In this document: positions 56,728 to 64,000 of the stretch, in pieces
Layout of the letters: each line of letters starts with the position of its first letter
How positions within the stretch are numbered: the first letter of the stretch is position 1
Assembly: GCF_014066305.1 (NCBI RefSeq)
Contig: NW_023501081.1
Span: 310,001 to 374,000 of the forward strand
Source: Letharia columbiana
Taxonomy: Eukaryota; Ascomycota; Lecanoromycetes; Lecanorales; Parmeliaceae
DNA length: 64,000 nucleotides
Reading direction: 5' to 3'
Program-made: the position numbers and the translations under genes
The notes under the pieces: model-generated
The model's input: only the letters and a program-made list of their open reading frames with translations
What the model was told of the DNA's origin: nothing
The model's database searches: none

Positions 56728-58743
56728 GATTATAAATCTAAATTGTAAAGTATTTATTTAGTATATTACTTATAAACTAGCTAGCTTATTAATTAAATAC
56801 TTAAAAAATAGAGGAAAGCTCTATCGTAATATTATATCGCTTAGCGATATTATTATAATATTAAATACTTAATTAATTTACTTTAAAATAACTCGATAGT
56901 ACTCTTTAAACTTTATAGATCTTTAAATTATAAATTATACTTATTACGTAATAATCGTAACTCTTATAAGAATCTCGCTATTATTATCTTTAATCGCTAT
57001 ATTATAAAGTAAAGAATTAAAATAAAAAGCTTAAATATTAAGTTAATTAAAAATTTTATTAAACTAACTAATTAATTAAGTATTTTAAATAATATTAATT
57101 TCGTCTATAAAACGCTAAATTTATAAATAAAAATAATATAATTATAAAAGAGATAGTATATAAAGAAGTATTTTTATTTCTTAATTAAAATATAATTATA
57201 TTAATTAAATAGATTATAGTAAAGTATTATTATATTAATATTATTAATCGCTTAATTAATAGATTATTAAATTAATAATCGAATATCTAGTTAATAAAGA
57301 ATATAATTATCGCGTAAAATAAAGAATATAAAGAGCTCTTAAATTTTTTATTTAATATAGACTCTATATCTATCTAATTACCTTTAAATTTAATTATATT
57401 TTAAAAAAAAATCTAATTATATTATTTAAGATAATATTATATATTCTAAATATAATTATATATTAACGTCTTTTTTTAATTAAGATAATATTAAATATTC
57501 TAGATATAGTTATCTATTAACGTTTTTCGTAGTTTAAGATAAATTTAAAAGTAATTATAAATTATATACGCCTATTATATCTCTAGATATCTCTTAAAAA
57601 TAATTTTATATATTATATAATAAAGTATACGTAAGTAAATATATCTTTAAATATAATTTTTCTTAATATAATTAAGTATTAAATAAAGCTTAATATTAAT
57701 TTAGAAAGCGTCTAGAAAATTAAGAATATAATTATATATCTATTTATCTTTTTAATAACTCCGTAACTTCTAATAATTTAACTCGCGAGTTATTTCTTAA
57801 ATTAATTAATAATAAGAATCTCTTTAATATTATCGTATAATCTATTAAATTTAATTCTCTTATAAGCTCTTAATTTCTTCGCGTTTTAAATAATATATCG
57901 AAGTTAAAGCTATATTAAAAGAAACTAGTTTAAATATAAAGTCTAATAAATTATCTCTTTATATCGCTAAATTTAAAAAATCTAAAAATCTTTAAATATA
58001 ATAGCGAGATATATATTAATATCTTATAATATAATATCTTATTAAATTTATTAAGATTAAATAAAAAGATTATTTTATTATTCTTATCTTAATTAAAAAT
58101 ATATCTAACGCTAAAATTATAGAGTTTATTAATATTATTAAAGATAAAGTTATTAAATAAAAATTAGAATATAAATTAACTATTAATATTATTTAGAGTT
58201 ATCTTAATAATAATTTACTATTAAATCTAAAAAGTTAAATTAATATTTATCTTCTATAAGAGACTATTATTATTAATAATAAGTTTAAAAATTTCGATAT
58301 TCTTAATAATTTTTATTATTAATTACTTAAGCTAAATCTTAATTAATATAAAAATATATTAAACTTCGCGACTTATCTTAAGAGTATTTATATTAATATT
58401 ATTAATATATTATCTAAATTAAAATTAAAAATTAACTTTCTTATTTTTCTCTTTTATATCGAGTTAAGTAAAGTCTATAATATCTATTTTACTTATTATA
58501 TTTAAAATTATAAATTAATAAATAAGATAAATATAGAAGTTATCTTTTTATTAAAATATATTACTACTTAATTTATTTAGATAATTATTAATTTATCTTC
58601 TAAGCGTATTAAATTTAGCTATATCTTTACTATTTAGCGCTTTTATCGTTCTATCTTAAATAGTTTAAGCTCTATTATTAATTCTTAAATTATAAAAGAG
58701 AATTATATCTAATTATTATAGTTATATAAATTAAAGATAAGTT

Positions 58744-58794
58744 AAATATTATACTTATTATAAGAAATATTATTATATTAAAATAAAATATAAT
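58744..58794 (+). pseudogene. Relic of gag zinc knuckle
   Basis: Reads KYYTYYKKYYYIKIKYN. Tyrosines sit at the spacing of a C-X2-C-X4-H-X4-C knuckle, as expected if TGT/TGC and CAT/CAC codons became TAT/TAC. Confidence 0.65.
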
Positions 58795-59760
58795 TAATTT
58801 AATAGAAAAAGTTAAAATAAAGATATTAATAGCGATAATAATAGAGGTAATATTTAAGATAATAACTTTAAATTTAATAATAAAAAGAATAAAAATAAGA
58901 ATTATAAACTTAATAAGAAGCGTTATTATAATTTTATTAATATTAAAAAAAAATATATATTATATATATAGCTAAATTTAATAGCTTCTCTATATAATAA
59001 ACTTTAAATTATATCTACTTATAGTACTTTACTCTTTATTAAGATATCTTTATTAAATATTATCTTCTTAATTTCGCGATTAATAATATTTATCTAATTA
59101 AGGATATTAAGAATTCTCTTATTTTTATTAATATTAATAAAATAGATTTTAGTATTATTATCGATAATAAAAAAAAGAAGTTAATCTTTATTAATATTCT
59201 TTATCTTTTTAAGCTATTATTAAATCTAATTTTTTAAAAGTAATTAATATATAATAGTTTATCTATAAAATTTATTTTAAATAATATTAAAATTAATTAT
59301 TATAATATTATCGCTTAGCTATAAAAAAATAATCTATATATCTTTTATATATAAAAATTAAAATTTATATTAATATTATTTAAAGCTAAATTAATATTTA
59401 TATTAATATTTAAATAATATAATATAAAATTCGCTATATTTTAGATTACTTCGAAATATAAAAAGAAAACTAATTTAATAAATAAAGATATTTTTATTCT
59501 TATTAAGTCTAATATCTCTAACTCTAATTTTAATTTTAACTTCGATAAAACGCCTTATAAAATTAACGAAGAAACTTTTAATCTTTAATATACTTATATA
59601 AATTATTTAGAGTATTAAAATATTCGAAAACTCGCTAAATTATTTAAGAGTATAAACCTTATTAGAAAGGTTATAAAAACGAAGTTTTATACTTTATATA
59701 TTATTAAAAAGGCGAAGAATATATCGTATAAATCTTATATTCGCCTTAGAAAAAGATTAA

Positions 59761-59911
59761 ATAATTTAATTTATAGCGATATTTATAACTCTATTACCCC
59801 GCGCGGCTTCGATAAAAATAAATATTTTATTATCTTTCTAGATAACTATAATAAACGCTTTAAGATTAAGATTATTAAATAAAAGAGTAATATCTTTATA
59901 ACTTTTAAATA
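59761..59911 (+). pseudogene. Relic of copia integrase core
   Basis: Reads NNLIYSDIYNSITPRGF then KYFIIFLDNYNKRF and KSNIF after a stop; aligns by eye with the copia integrase pattern H-S-D-x-x-G-P and KYFxxFxDD. Confidence 0.78.
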
Positions 59912-60984
59912 CTTTTAGCTTTATAATAAATATAGTAATATATTATTAAATATCTATAAAATAATTATAAAGATAAATATAAAAATTTTAATTTTAATAT
60001 CTATTATATTAATAATAATATTATTTAAATAAATAACTTAGTTAAACTTTCTTTAATATTATTAATATTATTATAAAAAATATTAATATTAATTAAAAGT
60101 TTTAATTAAAGTTTATAATAATAATAAATTATCTTTATAATTATAGTCTTATTATAAATTATAAATTTATTTTATATAAGATTTATATTAGATATAAGTC
60201 TTATCTAATATATATTAAATATATTAAAATTAAAAGCTTTATTATAATAAGAAAATTAGCTATTAAATAAAAGAAAGAATAATATTACGCTTAAAAAGAT
60301 ATTCTTATAAACTATAACGATAATTATATTTATTAAATATTACTATTAAATAATAATATTATATATTTATTAAAAGTTATATAAGATAAAAAAAAGAATA
60401 AACTCTTATTTAATTTAATATCTCTCTAATCGCTAAATAATTTAGCTATAAAGATAAATATATCTAGATCTATAATATCTTTCTTAATTAAATTTTTTTT
60501 TCCTATAAATATAATAGATATAGATAAACTTATTTAATTATCTAGATTTATTTTAAAATCTTTAAAATTTATAATAACTTCTTTTAACTTCGATATAAGT
60601 ACTTCTATTATTATATCTCGATTTATCTTAATAATATAAGATAATATACTTTTATATTCTAATTATCCTTACTTAATCCCGCGAAATCTCTCTTTAAACT
60701 CTCTTATACTTTATACTATAATTACTTAAGTTATAAATATAAAGTTATATAAATTAAAGATCTATAAAGAGATTATAATAAATAATTCTTTTTATAAATA
60801 ATAGAAAGGCGATATAATTAAAGAATTTAAGTTATTAAAAGAAAATAATATCTAAATTCTTATTAATCTATCTTATAAATATATTATACTTTATAATAAA
60901 TAAGTCTATATCTTAAAATATAAATTTAATAATAAAGTTACTCGCTATAAAGCTCGTTAAATAATATATAATTTTAAATAACGC

Positions 60985-61365
60985 GAAGGCTTAAATTATA
61001 ATAAAACCTTCGTTTTAATAATTAAGTTTATATTCTATAAAATTATCTTTATCTTAATTACTATTAAAGATTAAGATTTAAAATAAATAGATATTAAAAT
61101 CGCTTTTCTCTATAAGAATATTAAAGAGAAAATTTATATAAAATAATTTATTAATTTTATTTCGAAAAAATATTCTCGACGAGTCTATAAGTTTAATAAG
61201 ATATTTTATAGTTTAAAGTAATCTCTATATATATAATATAATATCTTTATTAATTATATATAAAAAATTAACTTTATTTCTATTAATATTAATTATAATA
61301 TATTTATTAATCTTAATATTAATATTATTATTACTCTCTATATAAATAATATTCTTATTATTAAT
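60985..61365 (+). pseudogene. Relic of copia reverse transcriptase
   Basis: Reads NYNKTFVLIIKFIFYKIIFI, then IDIKIAFLYKNIKEKIYIK, YKFNKIFYSLK and TLYINNILIINSS. These match copia RT blocks including the catalytic YVDD, here YINN. Confidence 0.82.
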
Positions 61366-61604
61366 TCTTCTTAATTTAATATTTAGCGAATTAAAAATAT
61401 ATTTAATATTAAATTTAAAATAAGCGATTTAAGTTTTTATAGCTATTATTTAAATATAATTATAATTTATAATTATATTAATTAAATATTATTTAAATTA
61501 ATTAATTTATATTAAATAATTTCTTAGATATTATAAAATATAAAAGTTTAAATTATAATTTACTCTTATAAAAATTAATATATATCTTATTAGCCTTAGT
61601 AGTA

Positions 61605-61770
61605 ACGGAAATTTTAGATCTATTCTACTTAGATTGGCTATTTTAATAAATAATGTAAACTACATAATAAAGACTATATATCGAATCGGATAAAATAGCT
61701 TATTTCGAATAATTTATATTCTTTATAATATATCAATACGAAGTATCTACCGTTCTCGCTTATAATAAGT
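61605..61770. other. GC-richer island, identity unclear
   Basis: It begins around agtaacggaaattttag, keeps several CpA/TpG sites and ends near cgttctcgcttataata. Parts resemble 45,400-45,480. It coincides with the end of the readable copia relic, so it may be a later insertion such as a solo LTR. No clear target duplication found. Confidence 0.35.
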
Positions 61771-64000
61771 TTAATAAAATTTATTATTTTTTTAAATTTA
61801 TATATTAATGAATAGTTAATAAGTAGTTAATAATATACTAATAGCGAAATAATATAATATTAATTTTATATTAGAGATTTATTATATATTAGTTTACTAT
61901 AAGTAATTTTATATAAATTATATTTAATATTTTTAATTATATATTTATACTAGTATATCTAGATAATAAATATTTACTTAGTTTACTTAATAGCTATTAT
62001 ATCTATTATCTAAATAACTAAAATAAATATTACGCTACGTCGTTAATCTATATAATATTATTATATAATATTACTCCTTCTTTAAGCTTTAATTATATAT
62101 CTATTTATATATTAAATAAGTATTATATAATATAAATAAATATAATTAATTTATTAGAAGGAAAACTAATATTATACTTAATAGATATACGCTTAAGATT
62201 ATTAATTTATAATATTAACTATAGCGCTATTTTTTTTAGAGTAAGCCTTTATTAAGATTAAAATAGCTTTTTATAATATTTATATATTTAATAATATATT
62301 ATATAATATTATAGAAGTATAATAATATAACGAAATATCTAAATAGAATATAAAATTATTAAATAATTTATTATAATACTCTATTATTTAATATAATTAT
62401 AATCTATTAAGTAAATTCCTTTATATACTTTTACTACTCGATTAAGTGAATTTAAGAGTATTTTAATAGCTTACACGCTACTATTAATATATATTAACTT
62501 CTTATTTTTATACTCGATATAAAGATTTAGATTAAATAATAAAATATTATATAGCTTAATACTAGCGAAGAGATAGAAATAATATTAAAAATAGATTTTT
62601 TAAAAATCTCTTAATATAAATATATTATTCGAAATTATCTTATCTAATTTAGAATAGTTATTAGAATTAATATATAATATATTAATAAAATATAATCGAA
62701 ATAGCGAAGAATATAACGCGATTATATATTTTAAAAAAAAAAAAATCTAATATTTTAAAATTAATATTTATAATACTTATATTAATTATATTATTCTACT
62801 TTCTTCTTTACTTTAAATAATTTTATATTATTATTCTATTCTAATATTTTATAAGATATAAATCTCTTTTTTACTTTAAATTATATCGCCTTTTCTCTAT
62901 CTATATTACTATTAATATTATATTATAATATCTTTTTTAAATTAATAATAAAATATATAATAATTATTTATATATTTAATTTATTTACTCTATTTATCTA
63001 CTTTAATTAATTATAAAAAGATAAATATATACTCTATATCTTATTACCGCTATTACTATATTAGCTTTAAAACTTAAATCTAAAATTCTAATTAATTTAA
63101 AATTAAAAATTGAGTTATTATTATTATAAATAAGGTTTATAAAAATAAAATATAGATTAATAAATATCTAATTAATAAGAAGTTAAAGAAGTTTAAGAAA
63201 AGTATCTAGAAAAAGTTAAAGATATCTTTAAAGATAGATAGAGATATTTAATATATAAAAATATTACGTTAATATTAAAATTATTAATAATTCTATTATA
63301 AGATTTCTATATTATACTAATAAGAAAATATATATTATTATCTATTCTAGAATACTTAAAGATATTATTTATTTATATAATTTTTTTATTAAAAAAGTAT
63401 TAATCTATTAATCGCTTTTTTTATATACCTCGCTATTAAAAAAGAGCTCTATAATTATATTTAATATCTTTTTATATATATAAATTATATTCGCTAGATT
63501 TCTATCTTTTAAAAAAATTATAATTTAAATTATAATATTTAAGAGATAAATATTTATATTACTTTCTAATTTTTAATTAATTAACTCTAATTATTTATAA
63601 ATTTTATTTTTTAATATTTTTTAATAATATAAATACTTATATAATTTTAAATTAAATATTTTAATTAAAAAAAAATTCTATTACTAGACGCTTTAAGAAA
63701 ATATTTATTATTTAAATATATCTATTAATATTATAAGCTTTACACTAAAATTAATTTTTAATTTTTTAAATTATTTTATAGAATTATCTAAATTAGAATA
63801 TAGATATATAGATATATAATAGAACTTAAAATAATATTATTAATAGATAAATTATATCTATTTTCTTAAAATTCTCTTAAATTAAATATTAAGTATTTCT
63901 TAAATTTTTATTAAGTTTATATTTTAAGAGTTTTCTAGTAGTTTTAAAATTAGAGTTTTAATAATCTATACTTTAAATCTTAATATCTATATTTAAATAT

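Larger units (their letters stand above)
56589..61600 (+). mobile_element. Ty1/copia retrotransposon relic, heavily RIP-mutated
   Basis: The order of readable relics on the plus strand is copia-type: 5' LTR (56,589-56,727), gag zinc knuckle (about 58,744-58,794), integrase core (about 59,761-59,911), reverse transcriptase (about 60,985-61,365), then a trace of RNase H to about 61,600. Every domain carries stops and missense changes of the C-to-T/G-to-A type. The putative left target site is tagcg (56,584-56,588). I find no 3' LTR; the element seems interrupted or truncated at about 61,600. Confidence 0.82.
41441..64000. other. AT-rich, RIP-mutated repeat compartment
   Basis: 22.5 kb of AT-rich DNA running off the window. 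By eye TpA, TpT and ApA dominate and CpA/TpG are scarce, while CpG (cg) stays common in many stretches. That is the pattern of RIP acting on CpA. Stops are frequent in every frame and no intact gene is present. It consists of nested transposon remains listed separately. Between them (41,781-42,150, 45,756-46,090, 47,514-48,257, 51,550-52,573, 54,439-55,512, 61,771-64,000) I recognise nothing beyond AT-rich debris. Confidence 0.95.

Overview
This window is nuclear DNA of a filamentous ascomycete (Pezizomycotina). The genes carry short introns (about 45-75 nt) with GTAAGT-like donors and CTAAC/CTGAC branch points, the proteins are of typical filamentous-fungal type, and the last third is an AT-rich compartment with the strand-symmetric C-to-T pattern of repeat-induced point mutation (RIP). 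The class cannot be fixed from sequence alone.

Layout. 0-41.4 kb is normal-GC, gene-bearing DNA. In order: NBP35 (+), a seven-exon secreted protein of unknown function (-), a decayed thioredoxin-like gene (-), a degenerate LTR element with a GC-rich tail (4.8-6.5 kb), exosome subunit MTR3 (-), an MFS anion symporter (+), a vWA/zinc-ribbon pseudogene with at least four frameshifts and a stop (-, 10.8-14.3 kb), a 3 kb gene-free stretch, an Anp1/Mnn9/Van1 mannosyltransferase (+), the Golgi Arf-GEF GEA/GBF1 (+), splicing factor SYF1 (-) head to head with V-ATPase subunit D VMA8 (+), a U1A/U2B'' RRM protein (-), a foldback repeat, CCA1 (+), a Tti2-like protein (+), FIG4 (-), and a flavohaemoglobin pseudogene (+) at the edge of the AT-rich block.

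41.4-64 kb is AT-rich and holds no intact gene. It can be resolved into a nested stack of repeats. (i) A dispersed repeat, called R1 here, occurs in at least eight copies in both orientations. (ii) A 3.1 kb LTR element at 42,624-45,750 has a 5-bp target duplication. (iii) Four copies of a miniature LTR retrotransposon (TRIM-like; LTR about 183 bp, total about 0.9-1.0 kb) each have a perfect 5-bp target-site duplication, and one sits inside another. Their primer-binding site resembles the anticodon arm of initiator tRNA-Met. (iv) A little-mutated 151-bp solo LTR carries three ACGTGA-type motifs. (v) A Ty1/copia relic starts at 56.6 kb; its zinc knuckle, integrase and reverse transcriptase can still be read, with key residues changed in the RIP manner.

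Most genes are housekeeping and not functionally linked: cytosolic Fe-S assembly, RNA decay, splicing, tRNA maturation, secretory-pathway glycosylation and traffic, and vacuolar/endosomal function. Exon structures were inferred by eye from splice signals, frame continuity and remembered family conservation. No alignment or transcript data were available.
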